Origin: an uncultured Lachnospiraceae bacterium
Lineage (GTDB): Bacteria > Bacillota > Clostridia > Lachnospirales > Lachnospiraceae
NCBI GenBank assembly: GCA_910576535.1
Contig: CAJTKK010000019.1
Location: forward strand, 1-63,353
Direction: 5' to 3'
Length of the DNA: 63,353 bases
The notes beneath the pieces are model-generated. The model had not been told where the DNA came from and ran no database searches. It saw only the letters and a list, made by a program, of their open reading frames with translations. The position numbers and the translations under genes are program-made. Shown here piece by piece: positions 33,918-42,892 of this stretch; position 1 is the stretch's first letter, and every line of letters begins with the position of its first letter.

Positions 33918-35285
33918 CTATTTTTCAAGCGGTAATACTAATTGCAATATTTCATCTATAGTATTCTCTTCATCTATTGAAATTTCTATATCTGGAAGAC
34001 CTTCTTCATATTTCTTCAATTCACTTAGATTTTCTTTCTGTAGCATATTAGACTGCAAACTTTTTAATATATTTTGAATTTCTAGAGAAATGTCCTTTTC
34101 CTCCATTACTTCCAATAAGTCATCCTTATTTAGATTTAATTTTATTTCACTATTAAGCCAATTAAAAACCTGTTTTAGCGATTCTTTCCCCATCCCTATT
34201 TTCTTGAGTATTTCTTTATCATTAATTTCTTCATAACCCATTCTAATCTTTTCAGCCTCACGCTTTACCTCATTATTATTTCTATATTCCTGCAAATTTA
34301 AAATTAGGCTAACTTTGAAAATACTATCTTCCAAATTATCATCATATTTATATCTTGACATAATAATTGTATTTTTTAAAGATTCAAATATCTTGTCTTC
34401 AATTTGTTCTATAGATGGGATATTACTTTCTGGATATTTTTTATAAAGTGCCCTATATATCAAATCCCCATTTAACAGATAATTTTCTATTTCGTATTTT
34501 TCCAACAAAAATAATTGTACTTCTTTCTTCTCTCCATACTCAATTAACCTTTTCTTCCATTCATCGGATACACCATCGCTATCACGAATAAAAATTATAT
34601 CAATATCTTTATTTAAAAAATCCTTTAGTAAGGGTTTAATCTGAAATGGTATTTTATCATCCTTACTCCTCCCCTTATGTATTGATACTGTATTCGCTCC
34701 ATAAAAAACTTTAGTTCCTAAAATCTTATCCGCAGTTTCCCATATTTCAATATTCGCGTCTTCTATAAAAACCATTTTTCCACTAATCACAGATTTTGCT
34801 AACTCATAATTATCAAGCTGCGCTATTTGTTCTTCAACACCCTCTTTTGCTGATAATGGTCTGCATATCAAATTATTTGCAGCAATCGGAACTACGCTCG
34901 AAGGCTTGACCGTCTTAATAATTGCTGCTGAATGAGTAGATATTATAATTTGTATATTTAATTCTTTTTGAATTTTCTGCAACGATTTTGCCAAAGCAAT
35001 TTGCATATTGGGGTGTAAATGTGCATCCGGCTCATCCAGCAGAACTACCTTGCATTCATTAGGGCATACTGTATATATTGGTGCTAAAATCTGCAATACT
35101 TGCATAAACCCGCTACCTGATGAATTAAAATCAAATGCAATCCTTTTGTCTTCCAATTTTTCACTATAAGCTGCCTTTATAAACATATCCTTTTGTTCGT
35201 TAAAAACTACATCATCCTCTACATATTTTTTCGATTTTTTACATTCTTTCTGTTTCCTTCGATTGTACAAAAATATCCCATACAC
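33918..35285 (-). pseudogene. AAA ATPase with TOPRIM-like C-terminus, N-terminal half missing
   Basis: A 455-residue frame that contains only the second half of an OLD-like/AAA_21 ATPase. It has the signature-like SSGSGFMQVLQIL, Walker B VVLLDEPDAHLHP and the switch histidine in IIISTHSAAII. It then has a TOPRIM- or DUF4435-like tail: MVFIEDANIEIWETADKILG, IDIIFIRDSDG and LLEKYEIENYLLNG. Walker A and the first 200 or so residues of an ATPase are absent, and the first 45 residues look unrelated, with no ribosome binding site. Family relatives are overcoming-lysogeny-defect nucleases of phage defence systems. This copy cannot hydrolyse ATP by itself and is probably a truncated gene. Confidence 0.7.
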
Positions 35286-35415
35286 TTAACTGTGAATGGG
35301 ATATTCCTGCCATATACCTGATTCCATTTTTAGTTAAATATCTTTCTACCCTTCCTGCGCATTTCAAATATTTCATTACAAATCATAGTTTTTGCAAAAC
35401 TCGTCAGGGAATTTT

Positions 35416-35589
35416 TTAAACCTTCATAGCTTTTCGCTGTTCCAGCATCTGCATTAATTTTTCCGCTCCAGCTTGCGTTTCTGCTATAATTTCCTTCGGT
35501 GTCATATGAATATGACGCAGGGAATTGTATTCGCGGATTTTTCTAATATCATCTACATCAAATTTGCTGCTTACTTCCGGTTTACTCAT
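35416..35589 (-). CDS. Antitoxin of a PIN toxin-antitoxin pair
   Basis: A 57-residue protein starting MSKPEVSSKFDVDDIRKIRE and containing HMTPKEIIAETQAGAEKLMQ, a charged helical pattern of PIN-associated antitoxins. It has no HTH that I can see. Its ATG overlaps the stop of the PIN gene by 8 nt (ATGAGTAA), so translation is coupled, and the toxin gene comes first. No DNA-binding role can be shown from sequence. Confidence 0.75.
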   Translation of the reverse strand: MSKPEVSSKFDVDDIRKIREYNSLRHIHMTPKEIIAETQAGAEKLMQMLEQRKAMKV

Positions 35590-36070
35590 AATCATCTTCG
35601 TCCTCCTCAATCAATGCTGATGGCGGGTATATCAGCATATCTTTATACCCCTCCAACGTTGTAATGGTTTTCACTCCCCTTGCCGTCTTTACATTTACAA
35701 TATGTTTAAAATTCCACGAGGTAATAATATCACATCCTGCAAGGATTGCCGCCGCAATATGTTGGCAATCATCAAAACTTTTCTGTCGCAGTATACCAAA
35801 ATCAATAAACTTCCCGGCAAGCCTTATCGTATCTTCATCCGCTCTAACCATATTATAGTCTATTTGCTTCAGATATTCCAACAATATGAAAAGCTTTTCC
35901 TCTCCACATTCATAAATCTCATTCATCACGATATTGGAAATGCAGACCTCATACCTGCCTCTTTTGATAGCCTCCCACAATTTCAAAGTATCCTTCATTT
36001 TTTCTGGTGCATCTTCCTGATATAAATAACTGATTACAGACGTATCAAGATATATTTTCTGCCTCCTCAT
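35582..36070 (-). CDS. PIN-domain toxin (ribonuclease)
   Basis: A 162-residue PIN-domain nuclease of the VapC type, which cleaves RNA when not bound by its antitoxin. Acidic residues of the active site are visible: Asp in IYLDTSVISY, Glu in NIVMNEIYE, and Asp in KSFDDCQHIAAAILAGCDII, followed by SWNFKHIVN. AGGAG lies 6 nt before ATG 36070, chosen over a start 66 nt upstream. Toxin-first order is less common than antitoxin-first but known. A 285-bp segment of this gene is repeated at 36444-36728. Confidence 0.88.
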   Translation of the reverse strand: MRRQKIYLDTSVISYLYQEDAPEKMKDTLKLWEAIKRGRYEVCISNIVMNEIYECGEEKLFILLEYLKQIDYNMVRADEDTIRLAGKFIDFGILRQKSFDDCQHIAAAILAGCDIITSWNFKHIVNVKTARGVKTITTLEGYKDMLIYPPSALIEEDEDDYE

Positions 36071-36443
36071 ACATTTTCTCCTATCTTTTAGGTATAGCCT
36101 CCTTGGAAACATTTCTGTTATCATAATATACCACATTTACCTAAAAACAGCTATATTAATATATCAACATATATTCACAATTTTATACAATATCCCATGC
36201 ACTGCCAATCAACGCATGGGATATCCTTTTACATGCCGCTAAAGAATCACTTATCCTTTCTCCGGCACGCCTTCTCCATATTCAGTTTTTCTCCCCAACA
36301 AGCCCAAAACTTAACCTCACCCCACCTGCAAAAAATCTATTGCCAAGTGTTGCCAACACCTTCAGAGGACGCGCAAGTACCCTGTGCAAATTGCACATTT
36401 TATCAGGTTTCTTTCGCTTCCAGTCCAGTATACTTATCCTCCC
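36071..36443. other. Region between the PIN gene and its truncated duplicate
   Basis: About 370 bp with no convincing gene. It contains the right copy of the 17-bp repeat (36340-36356), so it may be the right border of the integrated element. Confidence 0.4.
36340..36356. repeat. Candidate attachment site, right copy
   Basis: TTGCCAAGTGTTGCCAA, identical to 29903-29919; the flanking bases differ on both sides, so identity is limited to these 17 bp. The distance between copies is 6.4 kb and encloses the integrase and accessory genes. Confidence 0.4.
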
Positions 36444-36728
36444 CAATCAATGCTGACGGCGGGTAGATCAGCATATCTTTATACCCCTCCAACGTTGTAC
36501 TGGTTTTCATTCCCCTTGCCGTCTTTACATTTACAATATGTCTAAAATTCCACAAGGTAATAATATCACATCCTGCAAGGATTGCCGCCGCAATATGTTG
36601 GCAATCATCAAAACTTTTCCGTCGCAGTATGCCAAAATCAATAAACTTCCCGGCAAGCCTTATCGTATCTTCATCTGCTCTAACCATAGCATAGTATACT
36701 CTATTTGCTTCAGATATTCCAACAATAT
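36444..36728 (-). pseudogene. Partial duplicate of the PIN toxin gene
   Basis: This matches 35608-35887 over about 285 bp with a few substitutions and short indels. Its frame (MVRADEDTIRLAGKFIDFGI through SFDDCQHIAAAILAGCDII) gives only the C-terminal half of the toxin, and no antitoxin copy follows. It lies just outside the right-hand candidate attachment site. Confidence 0.85.
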
Positions 36729-36774
36729 AACAATTTCAAAACATCCTTAAATGTAATATTTTACAATTATCTCC

Positions 36775-37275
36775 TTAGTGGAATCCCCTAGCTTCCTGTC
36801 CCATCTGCAACCAGACCTGTCCTGACTTTGCCAAGAAACGCTGTGACCGCCTCAATCAGGTTCCTTATGCCTGTAATGGATGCCCTAAAGCCATATAACT
36901 GTACCATCGCCCACAAATACCACTATGATGCTAAATTCGCTGACAGAAAATACCACGAACTCCTTACCAATTTCCGTTCCGGCATCAGCATGACAAAGCA
37001 TGAATTTAGGAAGGAGAATATAGTCACCTTTCCGCTGATCCCCAGGAACAGTCCCCTTACCAGATCGTACCGACAGGGGGTCGGAGTTCGGTGACCCTGA
37101 TGCTCTGAAAGCAGGCATAGAACGGACAAGCATCTATTATTGTGACTCCATGCGTAGCGGGCAGAAAGGCAGCGTAGAAAATGCTCACGCCATGTCCGGA
37201 TGATACTGCCAAAAGGCGCCTGTTTTGCATTTCTTACCCCGTAGGATGTAACCCTGGCTGTCAACCATATTATGA
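36775..37275 (+). mobile_element. IS30-family transposase remnant
   Basis: Plus-strand frames carry degraded pieces of an IS30 transposase: CDRLNQVPYACNGCPKAI and HKYHYDAKFADRKYHELLTN with FRSGISMTKHEF (36830-37010), then after a deletion RTSIYYCDSMRSGQKGSVE and AHAMSG (37120-37200), the region just before the last catalytic Glu. Most of the core is deleted and several frames are broken. Confidence 0.65.
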
Positions 37276-37439
37276 ATATATTCTGCTGTTCCTTTCTAAT
37301 AATAGAAACATAAGCCTTTGCATCATCAGATAATCACTTTAAATTTTACGAAATATAATTGCACATTCAAATTTGATAAAAATGTGAGATCGTGATATTC
37401 TATTAGAAATACAAACCAGAATTGGGGAGGACATTCATT

Positions 37440-38231
37440 TTGAAGAAAATAATAATCACAACTATAAAATTGATAGGCTTTTTTCTGGGGTGGGCAATAT
37501 TATCTTCCATATTGCCGTTATCATCTTCGGAAAATCCGGCTATATGGAGATTGTGGGCAGAAATTATGCCGTTATTGGCAATCATAGCTTTTACCCTCAT
37601 TTTTTGGTTCATAGAAAAGAAAAATGTAACATTACATTTGCTCGATAATCCGGTTCAGGGTATAGCATTGGGAACAATCACAGGGATTGTATGGCTGGCA
37701 ATTCCTGTTTTGACAATGTACATAGCCAAGATAATTCATTTTGACGGAACTAACTTAATTCATCTATTTCCTGTTTGGGCATTAGCAGCATTTCTGAATG
37801 TAATAATGCAGGAACTTCTTGTCCGGGGCTATCTGTACCAAATGCTCAAGCAAAAACACAATATCATTGTAGCTGCGGTTGTTACAACAGCGCTCTTTAC
37901 CGCATTGCATGGCGGGGCATTGGAAGCAGGGGCTATTCCTGTATTAAATGTGCTTACTATGAGCTTGCTGATGACGGCAGTCCTTGAATACAGCGGTTCT
38001 ATTATAGCTCCTGTCATCATGCACTTTTTATGGAATGGAATTGGTGCATTGGTTTTTGACGGCGTATCGCTCGCTGATGACTATCCAAGCTTGCTTATTA
38101 CGACTTTTACCGGAAATAAGATTTTATCAGGCGGGATATGCAAAATGGAAGGAAGCATTATTGTTTTATTCGTCAATGTGATTTTAATTGCGTTTTTTAT
38201 GTTCTTGAAAAATAAGCAAAAAGCCAAGTGA
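37440..38231 (+). CDS. CPBP-family intramembrane glutamic endopeptidase
   Basis: A 263-residue membrane protein of the CPBP (CAAX and bacteriocin-processing) family, eight or so hydrophobic segments. Motif 1 is QELLVRGYLY, motif 2 FTALHGG, motif 3 HFLWNGIG. The first motif usually has two adjacent Glu; here the first is Gln, which may lower activity or mark a subfamily. Function, often bacteriocin immunity or peptide processing, is not decidable. The start is the TTG at 37440, with GGGGAGGA 8 nt upstream; no in-frame ATG gives the same spacing. It is isolated next to an IS30 remnant. Confidence 0.82.
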   Translation: MKKIIITTIKLIGFFLGWAILSSILPLSSSENPAIWRLWAEIMPLLAIIAFTLIFWFIEKKNVTLHLLDNPVQGIALGTITGIVWLAIPVLTMYIAKIIHFDGTNLIHLFPVWALAAFLNVIMQELLVRGYLYQMLKQKHNIIVAAVVTTALFTALHGGALEAGAIPVLNVLTMSLLMTAVLEYSGSIIAPVIMHFLWNGIGALVFDGVSLADDYPSLLITTFTGNKILSGGICKMEGSIIVLFVNVILIAFFMFLKNKQKAK

Positions 38232-38441
38232 TAACTTCGGGTTTGCCTAAGCAATCGTTGCAACAGTCATCATTGAATAAGCAACATAGCATTAAAGCGT
38301 ATAGAAGCCTGTCTATTCGTTCTGCTTTTATGTAAAAAAAGAAAATATGGCAGAAACCAAAAGCGGGCAGCAGCCCCTCCCTATCCTGTCCGGGACGGGC
38401 CGCACCCTTTCTATCGGTCATAACGGATACTGCCGCAACGG

Positions 38442-39836
38442 TCACTGACGCCCATGTGCAGATCTGTCCAAACCGTTACCCTTTCTTTCCTGAATCTCCT
38501 GCACGATCTTATTATAGGCTTTCTTATTCAGGCGGTAGAAAAATAATACTGCCGCTGTTATGATCCACAATATACCGGGAACCGTGGTAAAAGAATGTTT
38601 GATCACAGCCAGCACTGCCGGGTTCTGCTGTTTATTTGCCACATATCCGAGACTGCCCAGAACACCTGCCAGTACAGAAGTCCCAATCGCCATTCCTATC
38701 TTATTCCCCAAAGAAATAAAAGCATACTGGAAACCGTCATTGCGCAGCCCTGTTTTCCATTCCCCATATTCCACGCAGTCCGGTACGATCGCATAGATCG
38801 CTGTATTAAACCCTGAAAAGAAAAACTGCGCCAGGCAGGAAAACAGATAAAACGGAACCGGCGACTGCCCGGCCGTAAAAAAGTACATACAGAACATGCT
38901 GATCCCTGTAAGAAGCGCAAATATGGATGCAGAACGCCCTTTATTGTTTGTCAGCCGGAACACCACCGGGAAGCAGGCCGCGCCAATGACGGAAGGGATA
39001 ATAATAAAAAGGGAGTAGGTACTGAATAATGCCTGATTCCCCTCCACATAGGTAAAATAGTAGAGTGCGTCCGCATTTCTTCCATAAAGCGTTACCCCGA
39101 ACAGGAACTGCCCTGCCACCGCAATTAAGTACGGCCTGTTTTTCACAACAGCAGATAGCTGCACTTTCAAAGGTGTTTTTTCTTTTTCCGGCGCTTCCAC
39201 AACTTCTTTTGTCTTTGCAAAACAAAAAATATGGCATGCCGCAAAAATACACCCATATATGACCGCTATCAGGAGATACCCCCTCTTGTCATTCCCCTTT
39301 CCAAGCGCCGCGATCAGGGGAACCGTTATGATGTTGATAATGCCGATGGCAATCATCGCACTGACAGAACGGAACGTATTGATTTTCGCCCGCTCTTCAA
39401 TATTCTGTGTCATTGCACCGCACAAAGTTCCGTAGGGGATGTTGACACAGGTATAACCTAATACCAGAATGCAGTAGGTAACTGCCATATACACAATCTT
39501 TGCTGTAGACGACCAGTCCGGATGCGCCCAAAAAGTCAGCATCAATACAAGAGCGGTCAGCGGTGCGGCGATTAACAGCCAAGGGCGGTATCTCCCCCAC
39601 CTGGTATGCGTTTTATCGCTCAAACCGCCGATGACAGGATCATTGACCGCATCCCAAAATCTTGAGAACAACATCAGCCCTGCCACCGCGCTCATCCCTA
39701 TCCCGAAAACATCCGTATAAAATATCATCAGGAAATTCCCCACAAACATCCAACTGAAATTACATCCCACATCCCCCATGCCATAGGCGATCTTACTGAT
39801 CAATGGCACTTTTACATCTGTATTTTTCTGCTCCAT
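38442..39836 (-). CDS. GPH-family sugar/polyol:cation symporter
   Basis: A 464-residue, 12-helix transporter of the glycoside-pentoside-hexuronide family (MelB/XylP-like). The signature at the N-terminus, IAYGMGDVGCNFSWMFVGNF, then FWDAVNDPVIGGLSDKTHTR and WGRYRPWLL, is standard. The C-terminal domain is complete, and residue AEE-like linkers and the YGEWKTGLRNDGFQYAFIS stretch are typical of the family. Substrate is unknown but the neighbour is a polyol-type dehydrogenase. AAGGAGG precedes the ATG. It is the probable third gene of the dehydrogenase-VOC-transporter unit. Confidence 0.88.
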   Translation of the reverse strand: MEQKNTDVKVPLISKIAYGMGDVGCNFSWMFVGNFLMIFYTDVFGIGMSAVAGLMLFSRFWDAVNDPVIGGLSDKTHTRWGRYRPWLLIAAPLTALVLMLTFWAHPDWSSTAKIVYMAVTYCILVLGYTCVNIPYGTLCGAMTQNIEERAKINTFRSVSAMIAIGIINIITVPLIAALGKGNDKRGYLLIAVIYGCIFAACHIFCFAKTKEVVEAPEKEKTPLKVQLSAVVKNRPYLIAVAGQFLFGVTLYGRNADALYYFTYVEGNQALFSTYSLFIIIPSVIGAACFPVVFRLTNNKGRSASIFALLTGISMFCMYFFTAGQSPVPFYLFSCLAQFFFSGFNTAIYAIVPDCVEYGEWKTGLRNDGFQYAFISLGNKIGMAIGTSVLAGVLGSLGYVANKQQNPAVLAVIKHSFTTVPGILWIITAAVLFFYRLNKKAYNKIVQEIQERKGNGLDRSAHGRQ

Positions 39837-39854
39837 TACAATCCTCCTTACCCG

Positions 39855-40199
39855 CTATAAATACTGGCTAAATTCAATCTTCTCTTTGTCCGGTCCTATT
39901 ACCGCAACAAATTCCACCTCATTTTCTTTTGCCATCCAAAACCCTTCCCTCAATATCCGTTACATTCAGTGCAACATCGTCCAACGCCCCATTGACCCAG
40001 TACCCCCTGCTTATTTTCGTATGCCTCAACCATAACATCCCCCAGCTTTAAGAATGCCACCCTTTCATCTGCCGCTTCATTCACTGTCTGAAGCGCAGCC
40101 CGAAATCCAAGCATTTCATAAAATGCAATGGTTGCGTCCAAATCCATATACAGATATCCCGGAAACAATCCGTCATGCAGTTTCCGGTGTTCTGTATAT
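39855..40199 (-). pseudogene. Frameshifted VOC/glyoxalase-domain remnant
   Basis: The frame ending at 39950 has YLYMDLDATIAFYEMLGFRA and DERVAFLKLGDVMVEAYENK, the strands and loop of a VOC-fold protein. After one or more frameshifts the rest continues DDVALNVTDIEG and EVEFVAVIGPDKEKIEFSQ to a stop at 39855. No single frame covers the fold, and the upstream part reads through to near the dehydrogenase stop. It sits between the dehydrogenase and the transporter, so it was probably part of their operon. Confidence 0.6.
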
Positions 40200-40209
40200 G
40201 GGACTTTAC

Positions 40210-41259
40210 CTACCCGGCGATGCGTATTACTGCTTTTACAATATCGCTTTTATTGTTTACGCTGTAATCCATCGCCTTTTGTGCCTCATCAAGCTCAAAG
40301 ATATCCGTCACAATGCCTTTCAGGTTTACCTTGCCTGACGCAACAGCTTCTATCGCCATCGGATAGATATGACGGTAACGGAATACCGTCTTAAATGTCA
40401 GCTCTTTATCCAGCGCAAGGCTCATGGGCAACGTCATCTCCCCGCTCTTGCTGTAACCTACCAGCACAATCGTTGCGCCTTTCCTGGTCATATGTATCGT
40501 CTGCACTGTCGTTGCCTGTGTGCCTGCGGTCTCCACTGCCAGGTCACAGCCTTTTCCATCCGTCAGTTTCCTTACTTCTTCCACGGCGTCCGTCCGGGCT
40601 CCATTGATGATACCGTCTGCCCCCAGCTCCAGCGCTTTCCGGAGACGTTTTTCCATGATATCTACCACATAAACCTTTGACACGCCCATTGCTTTTAACG
40701 CCATCATCGTCACAAGACCAATACAGCCTGCTCCCATAACAACCGCTGTCTGCCCTGCTCTTGCACCCCCCTGCATAGCGGCATGGAATCCCACTGACAG
40801 AGGTTCGATCAACGCACCCTCCATCGTGCTTACGTTATCAGGCAGCTTAAAGCAGAGATCTGCTTCATGTGCCACATATTCCTGAAACACCCCATCTACC
40901 GGCGGCGTTGCAAAGAATACCACATCCGGGCAGAGATTATAACGTCCTGTCTTACAGAACTCACAGTGTCCGCAGGTCTTGCCCGGCTCCAATGCAACCC
41001 TGTCTCCGACTTTCAGACGCTTCACATCCTTCCCCACTTCCACCACTGTTCCGCCCGGCTCATGCCCAAGCACAAAGGGCGGCTTTACCACGTAATCACC
41101 GATCGCACCTGTCTCGTAATAATGCAGGTCACTGCCGCAGATTCCCACATACTCCAGCTTGACAAGCACTTCATTGTCTTTCGCTTTCGGGATATCCCGC
41201 TCTTCAAACCCCATTTTTCCAATCCCCAGCATTACCGCTACTTTCATTTTTCCTTCCAT
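40210..41259 (-). CDS. Zinc-dependent polyol/sugar dehydrogenase (MDR family)
   Basis: A 349-residue medium-chain dehydrogenase similar to sorbitol/xylitol dehydrogenases that oxidise a polyol with NAD. Zinc ligands and nearby residues are visible: YVGICGSDLHYYETGAIGDY (catalytic Cys), LGHEPGGTV (His and Glu), and the structural-zinc cysteines CGHCEFCKTGRYNLCP. The NAD-binding motif is VMGAGCIGLV. The start at 41259 is preferred because AAGGAGG lies 8 nt upstream. The gene is first in an operon with a VOC remnant and GPH transporter and lies opposite nothing, with a shared operator motif at 41438. Exact substrate is unknown. Confidence 0.9.
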   Translation of the reverse strand: MEGKMKVAVMLGIGKMGFEERDIPKAKDNEVLVKLEYVGICGSDLHYYETGAIGDYVVKPPFVLGHEPGGTVVEVGKDVKRLKVGDRVALEPGKTCGHCEFCKTGRYNLCPDVVFFATPPVDGVFQEYVAHEADLCFKLPDNVSTMEGALIEPLSVGFHAAMQGGARAGQTAVVMGAGCIGLVTMMALKAMGVSKVYVVDIMEKRLRKALELGADGIINGARTDAVEEVRKLTDGKGCDLAVETAGTQATTVQTIHMTRKGATIVLVGYSKSGEMTLPMSLALDKELTFKTVFRYRHIYPMAIEAVASGKVNLKGIVTDIFELDEAQKAMDYSVNNKSDIVKAVIRIAG

Positions 41260-41437
41260 GACCATTTCCTCCTTTTTTGAATTTTTCTATTCATATTCCG
41301 CTATATCAAATCATCCCGTTTCTCTCTCATCCGCCCTACAGCCGCAACCGGAAACCAACGGTTCGCGTAAGCGCTGTCTTTATCTACTTTTTTGACCGCT
41401 TCATCGGTCTTTTTTCTCATCCTCCTCTCTTTATATA

Positions 41438-41454
41438 ATACTTTATTAAATAGT
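41438..41454. promoter_or_regulatory. Operator copy before the dehydrogenase operon
   Basis: ATACTTTATTAAATAGT matches the first 13 bases of the palindrome at 42764-42780 (ATACTTTATTAAAGTAT). It lies about 10-25 nt downstream of the predicted transcription start, where a repressor would act. Confidence 0.6.
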
Positions 41455-41469
41455 TTTATTATGTATTTT

Positions 41470-41498
41470 ATTTTATTGCCGGCGCCCTCTCTTGTCAA
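41470..41498 (-). promoter_or_regulatory. Promoter of the dehydrogenase-transporter operon
   Basis: TTGACA (41493-41498) and TAAAAT (41470-41475) with a 17-nt spacer, start near 41463; the operator lies just downstream. Confidence 0.7.
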
Positions 41499-41572
41499 CT
41501 GCTTTTCCTAAGATTCCGCTCTTTCATCATTTCCACCAAAATTCCTCCTGGACTTTCATTAAAAATGCCCAC

Positions 41573-41603
41573 AAAAAAAGAGGTCCCATTTCTGAAACCT
41601 CTT
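41573..41603 (-). terminator. Terminator of the ROK gene
   Basis: AAGAGGT (578-584) pairs with ACCTCTT (597-603); on the minus strand seven T residues follow. It lies 22 nt after the ROK stop. Confidence 0.8.
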
Positions 41604-41624
41604 CCCATATCCATTGATCTTTAC

Positions 41625-42752
41625 TTATATCCGGCAGACAAACGCCTCTATCACTTTCAGGGCTGCCCCTAATGCGGCAGCCGCCACCTTATAATTGCAG
41701 GCTTTTACAAAGGGTTTTTTTTCCAAAAAAGTATTCCTCCCAGCCACTTTATCCCATAAATCCTGAAGATGCGTACCTATACAGCTTCCAACATAGCCCC
41801 CTAAAATAATATCGCAGTCCAGAACCATGTGGATATTATTTACTGCAACAGCCAGGTAGTCTGTATACGAATCCCATATTTTCGCCGCTTCTGCATTCCC
41901 CTGATCCAGCAAACAGAAAAACTGTTCCAGTTTTCCATCTGCCGCCCCGGACAAACGCCATGCTGCACAATAGGCATCCAGACATCCCTTTTTCCCGCAA
42001 TAGCAGCTTTCCCCGTCCATAACCATTGTCATATGGCCGACTTCGCCGCACCGGAAATTCTTGCCCTGTACCAATTCATTCCTGCCAAAAACCGCACCGC
42101 CGACTGTATTGCTTAAAGAAAGATAAAAAAACCGTTCCGTCTCATTTTCATGAAACCCTTCCGCATACGCTCCCGCATTGGCGTCATTCAGAAAAAAGCA
42201 TGGGAAAGAAAAGAAACCGCTGACCGAATCAAACGGCGCCTCTTCTACCTCCAGTATATGGGAATATGTTATCACCTCTTTATCCAGGTCTATAATCCCC
42301 GGAAAGGATATGCCCACCCCCAAAATCTTTTCCCTGTCAGCGCCGCTTTCATCCAGAAAATGTTCCAGCCTTTCACTTACTTTTTGATAGTATGTCCCCC
42401 CGGAAACGTATGGCTGGCAAATACGCTCATATTTCAGGATTTCTCCCACAATATTGGTAAGCAGCAACGTAATATGGTTTTTGGTAATATCCAGCCCAAC
42501 CGCCAGTTTTGCATTCACAACCGCCGATAGCGCTTTCGCCCTCCTTCCGCCGGTTGATTGAAACTCCCCTTTTTCTTCCAATAAGCCTTCCGCTATCAAT
42601 TCTTTTGTAATCTGCGTCGCCGTAGGAAGGCTGATTTTCATATTATACGAAATATCAGGATTTGACACCGTTCCCTGTTTACAGATATAACGGAAAACCT
42701 CATTCCTGTTTTTTTTCTTCACTTCCATATTGGTTATTTTCTTCTGATCCAT
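41625..42752 (-). CDS. ROK-family repressor (XylR/NagC type)
   Basis: A 375-residue transcription factor. An N-terminal winged helix (about 12-75, with FRYICKQGTVSNPDISYNMK and LPTATQITKELIAEGLLEEK) is fused to a ROK sugar-binding domain that has the zinc cluster CYCGKKGCLDAY and the ligand-binding GEVGHM segment. Such proteins repress sugar operons until the sugar binds. A 17-bp palindrome lies immediately upstream, and a matching half-site lies downstream of the promoter of the dehydrogenase operon. The start at 42752 has AGGTG 6 nt upstream; earlier in-frame starts are possible. The gene is followed by a strong terminator, so it is monocistronic. Confidence 0.88.
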   Translation of the reverse strand: MDQKKITNMEVKKKNRNEVFRYICKQGTVSNPDISYNMKISLPTATQITKELIAEGLLEEKGEFQSTGGRRAKALSAVVNAKLAVGLDITKNHITLLLTNIVGEILKYERICQPYVSGGTYYQKVSERLEHFLDESGADREKILGVGISFPGIIDLDKEVITYSHILEVEEAPFDSVSGFFSFPCFFLNDANAGAYAEGFHENETERFFYLSLSNTVGGAVFGRNELVQGKNFRCGEVGHMTMVMDGESCYCGKKGCLDAYCAAWRLSGAADGKLEQFFCLLDQGNAEAAKIWDSYTDYLAVAVNNIHMVLDCDIILGGYVGSCIGTHLQDLWDKVAGRNTFLEKKPFVKACNYKVAAAALGAALKVIEAFVCRI

Positions 42753-42763
42753 GTCCATCACCT

Positions 42764-42780
42764 ATACTTTATTAAAGTAT
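42764..42780. promoter_or_regulatory. ROK operator palindrome
   Basis: ATACTTTATTAAAGTAT is a 17-bp palindrome with 8-bp arms around a central T, 12 bp upstream of the ROK start, indicating autorepression. Confidence 0.7.
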
Positions 42781-42892
42781 TTTTTTAAGCATATCATTTT
42801 CTCTTCCAAAAAACAATCTATCTTGTAAATATCCTGTCAATATGCTAGACTGAGCGCAGCAGCAAAGCAAAAAGATCAGAAAGGAAAATGAT

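Larger units (their letters stand above)
41260..41624. other. Promoter-operator region of the dehydrogenase operon
   Basis: About 365 bp between the ROK gene and the dehydrogenase. It contains the ROK terminator, a consensus-like promoter, an operator half-palindrome and a 39-codon frame after AGGAGG (start near 41420) that is unrecognised. Confidence 0.6.

Noticed and set aside
33918..35285. Complete OLD-family nuclease
   Set aside because: No Walker A motif and no N-terminal ATPase half are present.
41301..41419. 39-codon frame after AGGAGG before the dehydrogenase gene
   Set aside because: AGGAGG directly abuts the ATG, and the peptide has no recognised features; a leader peptide cannot be supported.
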